Shown: positions 26,026 to 35,058 of the stretch, in pieces
Numbering within the stretch: the first letter of the stretch is position 1
How the letters are laid out: every line of letters begins with the position of its first letter
NCBI RefSeq assembly: GCF_003660105.1
Contig: NZ_CP032823.1
Location: 496,001 to 560,000, forward strand
Source of the DNA: Aliarcobacter cryaerophilus ATCC 43158
GTDB taxonomy: Bacteria > Campylobacterota > Campylobacteria > Campylobacterales > Arcobacteraceae
Direction of reading: 5' to 3'
Length of the DNA: 64,000 nt
Notes under the pieces: model-generated
The model's input: only the letters and a program-made list of their open reading frames with translations
What the model was told of the DNA's origin: nothing
Databases searched by the model: none
Position numbers and translations under genes: made by a program

Positions 26026-26833
26026 TTATATATATATAATTTTACTTAATGTGTTTATTTTATTTTTTAGCAGTTGCTCAAATAAACTTCCATCTTTAAA
26101 TGATAGAAAAGAGTTAGCCTTTTCTTTGATAAATGATAAAAATATTATTCAAAAAGATATAAAGACAACTCAATTTAATCTATTCTCTTTTCAAAAAATA
26201 TCAAATAGTTGTAAAGATAGTATAAAAATATATATAGAAGGAGATGGTCTATCTTGGATTTCAAGAAATATTGTATCTTCAAATCCAACACCTATAAATC
26301 CGATAGCTTTAAAATTAATGCTTTTGGATAATAGCTCTTGCAAAATTTATTTAGCAAGACCTTGCCAATACATAAGTTCAGAGTCTTGTGAAGAAAAATA
26401 TTGGACAAGTCATAGATTTAATACAAAAATTATAAAAGCTTATGAAGATGCTTTAAATATGATAAAAAATGAGTATCTAAATATTAAGTTTGATTTAGTT
26501 GGATATTCTGGTGGAGGAGCAATTGTAACGCTTTTAGCATCTTTTCGAGATGATATAAATAGTATTACAACAGTAGCTGGAAATTTGAACATAGAAGAGT
26601 GGAGTAAAATAAAAAATATTTCAAAATTAGATGGTTCTTTAAATCCAGCAGATTTTAGTAAAAATTTAGAAAATATAAAACAATATCATTTAATAGGTTC
26701 AAATGACAAAATTATTCCAAAAGATATATTTTTTTCATATCAAAATAGATTTAAAAATAAAAAAAATATAAAATATTTTATTTATGAAGCTGATCATAGT
26801 TGCTGTTGGGAAAAGATTTATAAAGGGTATTAA
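26015..26833 (+). CDS. lipoprotein with alpha/beta-hydrolase fold
   Basis: A 272-residue protein with a lipoprotein signal (hydrophobic 5-19, lipobox FSSC with Cys21) and a serine-hydrolase nucleophile elbow GYSGGG (about 164-169). The late DHSCCW segment probably supplies the catalytic His. The start is a TTG eight bases after AGGAG, inside the end of the GGDEF gene, so the two are coupled. The substrate is unknown. A surface- or periplasm-facing esterase linked to the sensor upstream is a possible reading. Confidence 0.75.
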   Translation: MKNNYIYIILLNVFILFFSSCSNKLPSLNDRKELAFSLINDKNIIQKDIKTTQFNLFSFQKISNSCKDSIKIYIEGDGLSWISRNIVSSNPTPINPIALKLMLLDNSSCKIYLARPCQYISSESCEEKYWTSHRFNTKIIKAYEDALNMIKNEYLNIKFDLVGYSGGGAIVTLLASFRDDINSITTVAGNLNIEEWSKIKNISKLDGSLNPADFSKNLENIKQYHLIGSNDKIIPKDIFFSYQNRFKNKKNIKYFIYEADHSCCWEKIYKGY

Positions 26834-26843
26834 ATGTTTTTTT

Positions 26844-26870
26844 GCTTTAGAGGTTTTAGTTTCCTAAAGC
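26844..26870 (+). terminator. hairpin between the convergent lipoprotein and kdsA genes
   Basis: GCTTTAG (26844-26850) pairs with CTAAAGC (26864-26870), and an alternative AGAGG/CCTCT pairing overlaps it. CTCTTTTATA follows on the plus strand. It overlaps the last codon of the convergent kdsA gene. Confidence 0.4.
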
Positions 26871-27656
26871 CTCTTTTATAGCAAAAATCTCATCCATTGT
26901 TTTATAAAGTTGTTCAATATTAAGCATATTTGGTCCATCACTTTTTGCATTTTTTGGGTCAATATGTGTTTCAAAGAAAAATCCATCTACTCCAACACTA
27001 GCAGCTGCTCTTGCCATATATGGTACAAATGAGCTGTTCCCTCCAGTTGTTCCTCCAGTACTTGGAATTTGCACACTATGAGTTGCATCGAAAATCACAG
27101 GAGCATATTGTCGCAGAAGTAGTAAGTTTCTCATATCTACAACCAAAGCTCCATATCCAAAAGTGTTTCCTCTCTCACAAAGCCAAACACCAGCTTTTTT
27201 GCTACTTTCATAGCTTACTTCACTTATTCCTCTTGTGTTTAGTACTTTTTCAACAGGGTGCTTCATAGCATCAGCTGCCAAAAATTGCCCTTTTTTAATA
27301 TTTATTTTTGCTTTTGTTTTAGCAGCAGCAACTAACAAATCTGTTTGACGACACAAAAAAGCAGGGATTTGAAGTATATCCATAACTTCTCCAGCAGGAG
27401 CTGCTTGATATGATTCGTGAATATCGGTAACCACTTTGTACCCAAACTCTTTTTTGATTTTTTCAAAAATTTTTAAACCCTCATCAAGTCCTGGTCCTCT
27501 AAATGAGCTTAGACTTGTTCTGTTTGCCTTGTCAAAACTAGCTTTAAAATAAAAATCAACTCTTTTATCTTCACTAAGTGGTCTTAATTTTTCTGCTATT
27601 TTTAAAACTGTATCCATATCTTCTAAAACACAAGGTCCTGTCATAACTGTCAACAT
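26856..27656 (-). CDS. kdsA: 3-deoxy-8-phosphooctulonate (KDO-8-phosphate) synthase
   Basis: A 266-residue DAHP/KDO8P synthase-family TIM barrel that condenses phosphoenolpyruvate with arabinose-5-phosphate for the Kdo of lipid A/LOS. Visible motifs include GPCVLED (7-13), the substrate-binding KASFDKANRTS (about 43-53), FRGPGLDEG and the phosphate/metal segment IPAFLCRQTDLL. The C-terminal HIDPKNAKSDGPN is also typical. The start is supported by AAAAGGA in front of the ATG. That site is covered by the arm of a long perfect palindrome, so translation may be controlled. Confidence 0.95.
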   Translation of the reverse strand: MLTVMTGPCVLEDMDTVLKIAEKLRPLSEDKRVDFYFKASFDKANRTSLSSFRGPGLDEGLKIFEKIKKEFGYKVVTDIHESYQAAPAGEVMDILQIPAFLCRQTDLLVAAAKTKAKINIKKGQFLAADAMKHPVEKVLNTRGISEVSYESSKKAGVWLCERGNTFGYGALVVDMRNLLLLRQYAPVIFDATHSVQIPSTGGTTGGNSSFVPYMARAAASVGVDGFFFETHIDPKNAKSDGPNMLNIEQLYKTMDEIFAIKEALGN

Positions 27657-27664
27657 AATATATT

Positions 27665-27702
27665 TTCCTTTTATTTAATTGGTTCCAATTAAATAAAAGG
27701 AA
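27665..27702. repeat. 18-bp-arm palindrome over the kdsA ribosome-binding site
   Basis: TTCCTTTTATTTAATTGG (27665-27682) pairs perfectly with CCAATTAAATAAAAGGAA (27685-27702) around two bases. On the minus strand the right-hand arm ends in AAAAGGAA, the Shine-Dalgarno sequence of kdsA, so a folded leader would hide it. A protein-binding palindrome or a terminator are the alternatives. Confidence 0.65.
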
Positions 27703-27717
27703 CCATATTATATTAAA

Positions 27718-27757
27718 CTACTTTTTAGCGGAATTTATAAAAAATTCCTAAAAGTAG
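27718..27757. repeat. imperfect inverted repeat in the kdsA leader region
   Basis: CTACTTTTTAG at the left pairs with CTAAAAGTAG at the right, and inner GGAATTT with AAATTCC, leaving a small loop and two bulged bases. It lies between the kdsA palindrome and the terminator of the upstream transporter gene. Confidence 0.45.
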
Positions 27758-27770
27758 CAAAACTCTAAAG

Positions 27771-27788
27771 GGCTTCGAGAACGAAGCC
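27771..27788 (-). terminator. terminator of the DMT transporter gene
   Basis: GGCTTCG and CGAAGCC form a perfect seven-pair, GC-rich stem around AGAA, 14 bases after the stop of the minus-strand gene. On that strand it is followed by CTTTAGAGTTTTG. Confidence 0.55.
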
Positions 27789-27801
27789 TTGAACTAATTT
27801 A

Positions 27802-28680
27802 TTATTTCTTACTAACCATTATTCCACTAATTACAATCAAAATTATACCCAAAAGCACTATAAAAGATGGAAAAGCATCTCCCATAAAAAGTCCTAAAAT
27901 TATTGAAAAAACAATATTACTATAAGAAACAGTGCTTACAATGCCTGCTTTTGCAAGAGAGTATGATTTTGTCATATATATTTGTGCATAAGTAGAAAAA
28001 ATTCCCAAGAAAGCTATAAAAATCCAATCTCTACTTTGTGGAACTACAAAAGTACCCAACATAAAATCAAGGTTTGGATTTGTGTAAAACTCACTTATTA
28101 TCATAAAAAACAAAGGTAAGATTGTACCAACGCCCATGAAACTCAAAACAATAGCTCTGCTATCATAATATTTTCTTAATTCTCGTATAGATGTATATGC
28201 TAAAGCTGCTCCAACACCAGATAAAATTCCTAAATAATCTGTTTTTTTAAGGCTACTTCCATCAAACTGGGCAATAAATAAAATTCCAATAAATCCTATA
28301 AAAACTCCAATCCAACCTTTAAATCCAATATGTTCTTTTAGAAAAAAATATGCTAAAAGTGCTGTAAATATTGTAGATGTTTTAGAAAAAGTCATAGCTT
28401 CTCCTAGAGGAATATTTGCAATATTATAAAAGAAGAAAAGCAAAGCAGAAAATCCTGCAATTCCTCTAAAAATAAGTAACCAAAATTTTCCACCCAACTG
28501 ATTAAGCGGACTTTTGTATATAGAAAATAGTATAAAAAAGACTCCAAAGATATTTCTAAAAAATACAACCTCTATTGTAGATAAATTATCACTTAGCTCT
28601 TTTGCAGTAACTCCCATTAAAGCAAATAAAAAAGAAGCAATAATCATATATTTTATAGCTTTATTTACATTTTCTTCCAA
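27802..28680 (-). CDS. DMT-family (EamA) transporter
   Basis: A 292-residue inner-membrane protein with about ten hydrophobic segments in two halves, each with EamA-like features (VTAKELSDNLSTIEVVFFRN in the first half, STYAQIYMTKSYSLAKAG in the second). Members export or import small metabolites, and the substrate here is unknown. It is divergent from murA with 97 bases between them and is followed by a GC-rich hairpin. Confidence 0.85.
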   Translation of the reverse strand: MEENVNKAIKYMIIASFLFALMGVTAKELSDNLSTIEVVFFRNIFGVFFILFSIYKSPLNQLGGKFWLLIFRGIAGFSALLFFFYNIANIPLGEAMTFSKTSTIFTALLAYFFLKEHIGFKGWIGVFIGFIGILFIAQFDGSSLKKTDYLGILSGVGAALAYTSIRELRKYYDSRAIVLSFMGVGTILPLFFMIISEFYTNPNLDFMLGTFVVPQSRDWIFIAFLGIFSTYAQIYMTKSYSLAKAGIVSTVSYSNIVFSIILGLFMGDAFPSFIVLLGIILIVISGIMVSKK

Positions 28681-28777
28681 TCCAAAATCCTTTTAAAAAC
28701 CAAAAGTATTGCAAAATTTGTGTTAAAGCAATATTTCGTTAAAATCTTAACCATTTTAAACATTATTTAGGAAATTT

Positions 28778-30046
28778 ATGGATTATTTAAAAATCATAGG
28801 AAATCAAAAGCTAAGTGGAGATATATATATTTCTGGAGCAAAAAATGCGGCACTTCCTTTAATAGCATCTACTATTTTGGCAAAAAATGAAACTATCATA
28901 AACAATCTTCCAGATGTTGCTGATATAAACACTTTTTTGAAGCTTATAAAAATGCTAGGTGGTAGTTTTGAAAAAGATAAAAATAGTGCAAAAATAGATA
29001 CTAGTATCATAGATAATACAACTGCAACTTATGATATAGTAAAAACTATGAGAGCTTCTATTTTGGTTCTAGGACCTTTACTTGCAAGATTTGGGCATTG
29101 TGAAGTTTCTCTTCCTGGTGGTTGTGCAATTGGTCAAAGACCTGTTGATTTACACTTAAAAGCTTTGGAAGCCATGGGTGCAAAAATTGAAATACTTCAA
29201 GGATATATAAAAGCCACAGCTCCAAATGGATTAAAAGGTGCAAAAATTGTATTTGATAAAGTTACAGTTGGTGGAACTGAAAATATAGTTATGGCAGCAG
29301 CATTAGCTTCTGGAGTTACAACTATAATAAATGCAGCTAAAGAGCCAGAAATTGTTCAATTATGTGAAGTAATAGCAAGTGCTGGAGTAAAAATAGATGG
29401 AATTGGAACATCTAAAATTATTATTGAAGGAACAGGTGGAGAGTTACTTGATATCAAACCTTTTAGCGTAATTCCTGATAGAATAGAAGCTGGAACTTAT
29501 ATGTGTGCAGCTGCTATTACAAACCAAAAATTAACTATAAAAAATATTGTACCTGCTCATCTTGAAGCTGTTATTTCAAAGCTAGAAGAGATGAATTTTG
29601 AAATAGATATAAAAGAAGATGAACTTACAATTTTTCCAACATCAAAAATTTTACCTGTAAATATTATTACAACAGAATATCCAGGTTTCCCAACAGATAT
29701 GCAAGCTCAGTTTATGGCACTTGCAACTCAAGCAGAAGGAACTAGCACAATTGATGAGAGACTTTTTGAAAATAGATTTATGCATGCAAGTGAACTTGTT
29801 CGACTTGGAGCTGAAATTCATTTAAATGGAAATATAGCTACAATTATTGGTGAAAAAGGTAATTTAAGTGGAACAGATGTTATGGCAACAGATTTAAGAG
29901 CATCTTCAGCTCTTGTTTTAGCAGCCTTGGTTGCACAAGGAGAGACAAATATTCATAGAATTTATCATCTTGATAGAGGATATGAAGATTTAGAAGGAAA
30001 ATTCTTAAAAATTGGTGCAAGTATTCAAAGATGTAAAGAAAAATAA
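28778..30046 (+). CDS. murA: UDP-N-acetylglucosamine 1-carboxyvinyltransferase
   Basis: First committed enzyme of peptidoglycan synthesis; it transfers enolpyruvate to UDP-GlcNAc in the cytoplasm. The active-site loop [11 protein letters not shown] places the catalytic Cys at residue 116, the residue attacked by fosfomycin. SGAKNAALP (19-27), [13 protein letters not shown] and FENRFMH are also present. Length 422 is normal. A TAGGAAA ribosome-binding site precedes the ATG. A degenerate HNH-type gene follows after three bases. Confidence 0.97.
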   Translation: MDYLKIIGNQKLSGDIYISGAKNAALPLIASTILAKNETIINNLPDVADINTFLKLIKMLGGSFEKDKNSAKIDTSIIDNTTATYDIVKTMRASILVLGPLLARFGHCEVSLPGGCAIGQRPVDLHLKALEAMGAKIEILQGYIKATAPNGLKGAKIVFDKVTVGGTENIVMAAALASGVTTIINAAKEPEIVQLCEVIASAGVKIDGIGTSKIIIEGTGGELLDIKPFSVIPDRIEAGTYMCAAAITNQKLTIKNIVPAHLEAVISKLEEMNFEIDIKEDELTIFPTSKILPVNIITTEYPGFPTDMQAQFMALATQAEGTSTIDERLFENRFMHASELVRLGAEIHLNGNIATIIGEKGNLSGTDVMATDLRASSALVLAALVAQGETNIHRIYHLDRGYEDLEGKFLKIGASIQRCKEK

Positions 30047-30049
30047 TGT

Positions 30050-30616
30050 ATGTTTGATAATATTAAAAAACTATTTGAAACTAAAGAAGAAGAAAAAGAG
30101 TTGAAATTAAATAGATTTCAGCTCTTTTTGGATTTAGTTAATAGTTATTTAAAAAGAGAGTATCCAAATATTCATTTTGACTTAACTTTGTATGAAGACA
30201 AGGAAGAAGAAGATAATTTAAAAGTTCAAAAAGCTATGGTTATTCATGAAGTTATAAGACAATTTGCAGATTTCCACTGGGAAAAGACAACTCAAAAAAG
30301 TGTAAAAAAAGAGCTTATTTGGAGTGGTTATGGGATAAATTCTCAACCAAACAAAAAAATTCCACAAGACTTTTTACGAAGAAAAGAGTTGGTTTTTTTT
30401 AGAGAAGAGGGAATTTGCAATAGATGTGGGAATATTATGGATAAAATACAAAAAAGTTCTATAATTTTGGCCCAAGAAAGTCATGAAAATGGAGGTTATA
30501 ATGTTGAAAATCTTATACTACTTTGTTCAAGTTGTTATAGTCTTATACAAAATCAAGATAAGATTTTTTCAGAAATCCCACTTAGAATCAGAGATGATTT
30601 ATACGACTTGATTTAG
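30050..30616 (+). CDS. degenerate HNH-type zinc protein
   Basis: A 188-residue protein. The C-terminal half looks like an HNH endonuclease whose zinc Cys pairs remain (CNRC near 124-127 and CSSC near 158-161) together with the ENLILLC stretch. The usual catalytic DH of HNH enzymes is not where expected: the segment reads LAQESHENGGYN. It is probably a structural or DNA-binding relative rather than an active nuclease. The N-terminal half is helical and charged, with no known domain. It follows murA by three bases and overlaps the convergent BrkB-like gene by 18. Confidence 0.65.
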   Translation: MFDNIKKLFETKEEEKELKLNRFQLFLDLVNSYLKREYPNIHFDLTLYEDKEEEDNLKVQKAMVIHEVIRQFADFHWEKTTQKSVKKELIWSGYGINSQPNKKIPQDFLRRKELVFFREEGICNRCGNIMDKIQKSSIILAQESHENGGYNVENLILLCSSCYSLIQNQDKIFSEIPLRIRDDLYDLI

Positions 30617-31384
30617 ATATCTCATATTTAATTTATGACAAATTTTTATACCATAAAGATAGATTATCCATGAAATATAAATCCATAAAATTGAGAAAAG
30701 CAAAGTTGAAAGTGAGCCATAAATTGTTGTATATGTTTTGTTGTAAACGACATAATATATAAAAAGATTTTTTGTAATACTTAAAGTTGCCAAAGTCAAA
30801 AAAGATGATATAAAAGCTGCTTTCGTAGATATAATTTTATTTACACTTACTTTAAATAAAGCAAAAAATATAAGCCAAGTAAATAAAAATAGTAGAATTT
30901 TTTTGAAAAAATTACTATCATTAAAACTAAAAAGTAAATTTAATACAATAAAAATAGCAGGAAACAGTATAAAAAAGATTGTGTATATAAAAAATGATTT
31001 ATATATTGCTCTTCTAGTTGTTTGATGTATTTTATTTACAATATAGTCATAATCTTTGAAAAACATAATATAGACAAAAAGCATATAAAATATTCCTATA
31101 AAGCCTAATTTATCAGAGTTTGATATAAAATTCTTTAGGGTATTTACAATTTCGTCAGAGTGAGTAGGATTTAAAAAGTTTAGTAAAAAATTTGTAAACA
31201 TATCAAGATATGAGTTGAATTCTTGAAATTGTGAAATAATAGCAATTCCAAGAGCAATTATTGGTAGTATTGAAAATATAGTAAAAAAACTAAGACTTGC
31301 AGCATAGTAGCTTGTGTCATCATTAAAAAATGTTTCAACAGCTACAAATAGCTTTTTGGAAATAGTATTTTTACTATTTTCCAA
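30599..31384 (-). CDS. YihY/BrkB-family inner-membrane protein
   Basis: A 261-residue membrane protein with six predicted helices. SYYAASLSFFTIFSILPIIALG (within 26-47) and the late YGSLSTLLFSILWIYISW stretch are typical of the YihY/BrkB family (once misnamed ribonuclease BN). The function is not established; some relatives are flippase-like or affect serum resistance. It begins two bases after the glcD stop on the same strand and probably shares its transcript. Confidence 0.85.
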   Translation of the reverse strand: MENSKNTISKKLFVAVETFFNDDTSYYAASLSFFTIFSILPIIALGIAIISQFQEFNSYLDMFTNFLLNFLNPTHSDEIVNTLKNFISNSDKLGFIGIFYMLFVYIMFFKDYDYIVNKIHQTTRRAIYKSFFIYTIFFILFPAIFIVLNLLFSFNDSNFFKKILLFLFTWLIFFALFKVSVNKIISTKAAFISSFLTLATLSITKNLFIYYVVYNKTYTTIYGSLSTLLFSILWIYISWIIYLYGIKICHKLNMRYLNQVV

Positions 31385-31385
31385 T

Positions 31386-32774
31386 TTATAATCCCATTTT
31401 AAAAGGATTTAAAATATTATTTGGGTCAAATGCTTTTTTGATATTTCTAAATAGGTTCATTTCAGCTTCAGTAAATGCTATATTCATAAATGGTGCTTTT
31501 GATATACCAATACCGTGTTCACCACTTAGAGTTCCACCCATATCTACAACAAGCTGGAAAATTTCTTCAATAGCTTTGTGACCATCAGCCATCTCTTTTT
31601 CATTGTTTTTATCTTTAACCATAACATTTACGTGAATATTTCCATCTCCTGCATGTCCAAAACAAGGCACTTGGAAACCATATTTGTCACCGATTTTATA
31701 AATCTCATCTAAAGCCTCTGGAAGCTTACTTCTTGGAACACTTATATCTTCATTTAATTTTTTTGTTCCATAAACCATAGTTGCTGGACTTGCATTTCGT
31801 CTTGCAAACCATAGTTTTTTACTCTCTTCTTCATCTTGTGCCACAATAAAGTCTATTGAGCCATTTTCTTTAAAAGAGTTTTTCAAAATATTTAATTGGT
31901 CTTCAATTTCAGCAATACTACTTGCATCTACATCACCTATTAAAATTCCACCAGCATTTTCTGGCAATGAAACTTGAGGAAACTTTTGTTTTAAAGCTTT
32001 TATTACAAGTGAATCTAAAAACTCCATAGCAACAGGATTTGCTCCACTTGCAAGTGATTTAAAAACAGCTGTCATAGCACTATTTACATCTGAAAAAACT
32101 CCCATATAAGTTTTTTTAAATTTTGGTTTTGGAATAAGTTTTAAAGTAATCTCTGTAATAACTGCCAAAGTTCCTTCGCTAGCTATTAAAATACCAGCAA
32201 CATTATAACCAGCTACGTCTTTGATAGTTTTTTTACCAGCAACTATAATATCTCCATTTGGTAAAACTGCTCTTAAAGCCATCACATAATCTTTTGTGAT
32301 ACCATATTTAGCAGCTCTCATACCTCCAGCATTTTCGCTTACATTTCCACCAAGAGTTGAATACTCTTCACTTGCTGGATCTGGTGGATAAAATAGACCA
32401 ACTTCTTCTACTGCTTTTTGAAACTGCATATTTACAACTCCTGGTTGAACAACTCCAACCATATTTTGCATATCAATTTCAAGTAGTTTATTCATATGTC
32501 TCTCTAGTGATAGAATAATTCCACCATTTGAAGGCAATGCTCCACCTGTAAATCCACTTCCAGCACCTCGTGGAACAATTACTACTTTATTTTCATTACA
32601 ATATTTTAGTATATCACTTACATCTTGTTCGTGTCTTGGAAAAACAACAGCATCTGGCTCAAAACGACTTCTTGTAGCATCGTAACAAAAAGCTATCAAA
32701 TGAGCTTTGTCTGATTTTACATTCTCTTCACCAACAATAGAAATGAAGTAATCCAAATGTTTTTTATCAATCAC
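31386..32774 (-). CDS. glcD: FAD-linked glycolate/D-lactate oxidase subunit
   Basis: A 462-residue FAD-linked oxidase of the GlcD/D-lactate dehydrogenase type. The FAD-binding PCMH domain (about 35-215) has PRGAGSGFTGGALP and GGNVSENAGGMRAAKYG, and the C-terminal domain ends with HAGDGNIHVN and GEHGIGISK near the flavin-binding end. It oxidises D-lactate, glycolate or a similar 2-hydroxyacid and feeds electrons to the chain. The substrate cannot be decided here. Its start overlaps the stop of the PgbA-like gene by one base. Confidence 0.9.
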   Translation of the reverse strand: MIDKKHLDYFISIVGEENVKSDKAHLIAFCYDATRSRFEPDAVVFPRHEQDVSDILKYCNENKVVIVPRGAGSGFTGGALPSNGGIILSLERHMNKLLEIDMQNMVGVVQPGVVNMQFQKAVEEVGLFYPPDPASEEYSTLGGNVSENAGGMRAAKYGITKDYVMALRAVLPNGDIIVAGKKTIKDVAGYNVAGILIASEGTLAVITEITLKLIPKPKFKKTYMGVFSDVNSAMTAVFKSLASGANPVAMEFLDSLVIKALKQKFPQVSLPENAGGILIGDVDASSIAEIEDQLNILKNSFKENGSIDFIVAQDEEESKKLWFARRNASPATMVYGTKKLNEDISVPRSKLPEALDEIYKIGDKYGFQVPCFGHAGDGNIHVNVMVKDKNNEKEMADGHKAIEEIFQLVVDMGGTLSGEHGIGISKAPFMNIAFTEAEMNLFRNIKKAFDPNNILNPFKMGL

Positions 32775-33793
32775 TATTTAACTCCCAAAAGTTGTTTATA
32801 GTAGTTGTCATAGCTTGAATCATCTATACCATCTTCATTTAAACCTAAAACATCAGATACAATAGGAATATTTTTAAGGTCAATTAGTGGTCCTTTTATC
32901 TCTTCAACTCTTGTAAAGAATGGCAACTGTTTTTTTGAAGAACCAATTTGTAAACTATAACTATCTAGTAGAGTAAATGTTTTTGCATCATATATAAAGA
33001 TTTTTCTATTTAATACAATAAAAATAGTTCCTAAATTTTGCTCAATTGCAAATTTTTGGAAATCTTCAATTCTAGGAAGTGGTTGATTTTGAAATTTTAA
33101 AGCAGCCCCAAATAAATCTGGATGTATAAAGTTGTTTTGAGCAAAATCATCTTTTACTGCTTTATAGTTATTAAAATCAGGAGCTATAAGTAAAGATTGG
33201 TCATACATATAGTTTAAAAGTAAAATATCACCTTTTTCAACTACTCTATTTGTATTAGGAATTGCATCTTGTTTTAAATCATCAAAAGCAAAATATTCAA
33301 TAACAGAACTTTTTTCATTTGAGCTTACTACTTTTGCGTTTGAAACTATTAGTCTTCTATCGTTGTCATAAATATGCACAACAATTCCACTTTGACCTAT
33401 AAGCAAATTTCCTTTTGGAATAGTTGTTTTGTTATTTTCTAAATTATCAATTTTAAATGCCATAGGTGAAATAGAGAACTCTTTTTTCCCATAATCTAAT
33501 TTTGATGCATAAGTTCCACTACTTAAACCCTGTTTTGCATTTTGATAAAAGTAGTATGAGTAACTTAACTTCCCATTTTCAGTTGTTACATTTATATCTA
33601 AAATTTGCCAACCATTTTTTAACATTTCTCCAACAGTAGTTTTACCACCACAAATTCCACCTTCAAGTTTTGCAGTTTCAATTTGTGATGGTGTATCTAA
33701 ACCATTTTTATAACAAACAGTTTCAACTGCTAAACTATTTGTAGCAAATAAAATAGCACCAACAAAAGCTAACTTTGTAAACATTTTTTTCAT
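32774..33793 (-). CDS. PgbA-like secreted protein (plasminogen-binding protein N-terminal domain)
   Basis: A 339-residue protein with a signal peptide (1-22, ending SLA). The central part (about 130-300, including GQSGIVVHIYDND, GDILLLNYMYDQSLLIAPD and NFIHPDLFGA) resembles the N-terminal domain of Helicobacter PgbA, a family restricted to campylobacterota. The Lys-rich C-terminal tail that binds plasminogen in Helicobacter is absent, so that function should not be assumed. A conserved envelope role is more likely. It is translated with glcD. Confidence 0.75.
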   Translation of the reverse strand: MKKMFTKLAFVGAILFATNSLAVETVCYKNGLDTPSQIETAKLEGGICGGKTTVGEMLKNGWQILDINVTTENGKLSYSYYFYQNAKQGLSSGTYASKLDYGKKEFSISPMAFKIDNLENNKTTIPKGNLLIGQSGIVVHIYDNDRRLIVSNAKVVSSNEKSSVIEYFAFDDLKQDAIPNTNRVVEKGDILLLNYMYDQSLLIAPDFNNYKAVKDDFAQNNFIHPDLFGAALKFQNQPLPRIEDFQKFAIEQNLGTIFIVLNRKIFIYDAKTFTLLDSYSLQIGSSKKQLPFFTRVEEIKGPLIDLKNIPIVSDVLGLNEDGIDDSSYDNYYKQLLGVK

Positions 33794-33801
33794 ATTTTTT
33801 C

Positions 33802-34311
33802 CTAATATTTTGATTGTAATTCTTCTAGTTTTTCTCTAACTTCATCCACATGTAAAACTTCGATTTTATTTCCTTTTACACTCTTTGTTTTTCGTACACT
33901 CACCTTATCCCAAATTGCTGCAATTTCTCCTTTTGGATTTATAATAAAAGTTGTTCTAACAACTCCCATAAAATCTTTTCCCATAAATTTTTTTAATTGC
34001 CAAACATTGTAATCTTGACACATTTTTTTATTTTCATCTGCTAAAAGAGTAATACCTAAATCATATTTTTCTATAAATTTTCTATGTTTTGCACTATCAT
34101 CAGGACTTACACCAATAATTGTTGCTTTTAAATTATCAAATTTATATAAGTTTGCTGTAAAATCACAAGCTTGAGTTGTACACCCTGGAGTTAAATCTTT
34201 TGGATAAAAGTATAAAACTATCCAATTTCCAACAATATCTCTTAGACAAATTTCTGTATCATCTTGATTAAAAGCACAAAATGCTGGTGCCATATCTCCT
34301 GTTTTTAACAT
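33802..34311 (-). CDS. bcp: thiol peroxidase of the Bcp/PrxQ type
   Basis: A 169-residue cytoplasmic peroxiredoxin that reduces hydrogen and organic peroxides with electrons from thioredoxin. The active site LTPGCTTQACDF carries the peroxidatic Cys (44) and the Bcp-type resolving Cys five residues on (49). FYPKD in front and the C-terminal FIINPKGEI strand are typical. It lies eight bases upstream of the PgbA-like gene on the same strand. Confidence 0.93.
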   Translation of the reverse strand: MLKTGDMAPAFCAFNQDDTEICLRDIVGNWIVLYFYPKDLTPGCTTQACDFTANLYKFDNLKATIIGVSPDDSAKHRKFIEKYDLGITLLADENKKMCQDYNVWQLKKFMGKDFMGVVRTTFIINPKGEIAAIWDKVSVRKTKSVKGNKIEVLHVDEVREKLEELQSKY

Positions 34312-34330
34312 ATATTCTCCTTTGGTTTTA

Positions 34331-35038
34331 CTATTTAATTGCTATAAAAGTTGCAAAGTTTACCCATTTAAAAAGAGTTTCACAATGTTTAAATCCAGCA
34401 TCTTTTATCATCTTTTTATTCTCATCTTCAGTATAAGGAATAAGTACATTTTCCAAAGCCTCTCTTTTTTGAGATATTTCAAACTCACTATAACCTTGAG
34501 TTTTTTTGAAGCTATAATACTCATCTATAAACTGTTTATTCAAAGAGCTATCTTGTGAAACTAGTTTTTCACTAAAGATAAAAATTCCACCATCTTCTAA
34601 GCTATCATATATTTTTTTTACTAATTTTTCTCTATTTATTGGTCTTATAAATTGTAAAGTATAGTTTGAAATAACAAGATTTGCATTTTTTAATTCAACA
34701 TCAAAAATATCACTGTTTAAAAACTCTATATCAACCCCAAATGCTTTTGCTTTTTTACTAGCTCGTTCAAGCATTGCTGTTGAGTTATCTATTCCTATTA
34801 AATCTAATTTATAAGGAGTTGTTTTACTAAGTTCAATCAAAGTTGAAGCAGTTGAACAACCTAAATCATATACCTTACTATTTTCTTTTAAAAAATTATT
34901 GGCAAAAGATATTGATAGTTTTTGCATCTGTTTATAAAAAGGAACAGAACGCTCTAACATATCATCAAATACGCTAGCTACCTCTTCATCAAACTCAAAC
35001 TGTTTTGAAATTGTTTTATTAAATACTTTATCAATCAT
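34331..35038 (-). CDS. cmoA: carboxy-S-adenosyl-L-methionine synthase
   Basis: A 235-residue SAM-dependent enzyme that turns SAM and prephenate into carboxy-SAM, used by CmoB to modify wobble uridine in tRNA. The nucleotide-binding motif [11 protein letters not shown] (about 57-67), [11 protein letters not shown] and SNYTLQFI match CmoA well. The N-terminal [13 protein letters not shown] is also conserved. cmoB is not in this window. Confidence 0.92.
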   Translation of the reverse strand: MIDKVFNKTISKQFEFDEEVASVFDDMLERSVPFYKQMQKLSISFANNFLKENSKVYDLGCSTASTLIELSKTTPYKLDLIGIDNSTAMLERASKKAKAFGVDIEFLNSDIFDVELKNANLVISNYTLQFIRPINREKLVKKIYDSLEDGGIFIFSEKLVSQDSSLNKQFIDEYYSFKKTQGYSEFEISQKREALENVLIPYTEDENKKMIKDAGFKHCETLFKWVNFATFIAIK

Positions 35039-35058
35039 TCTAATATTCTATCTAAAAA

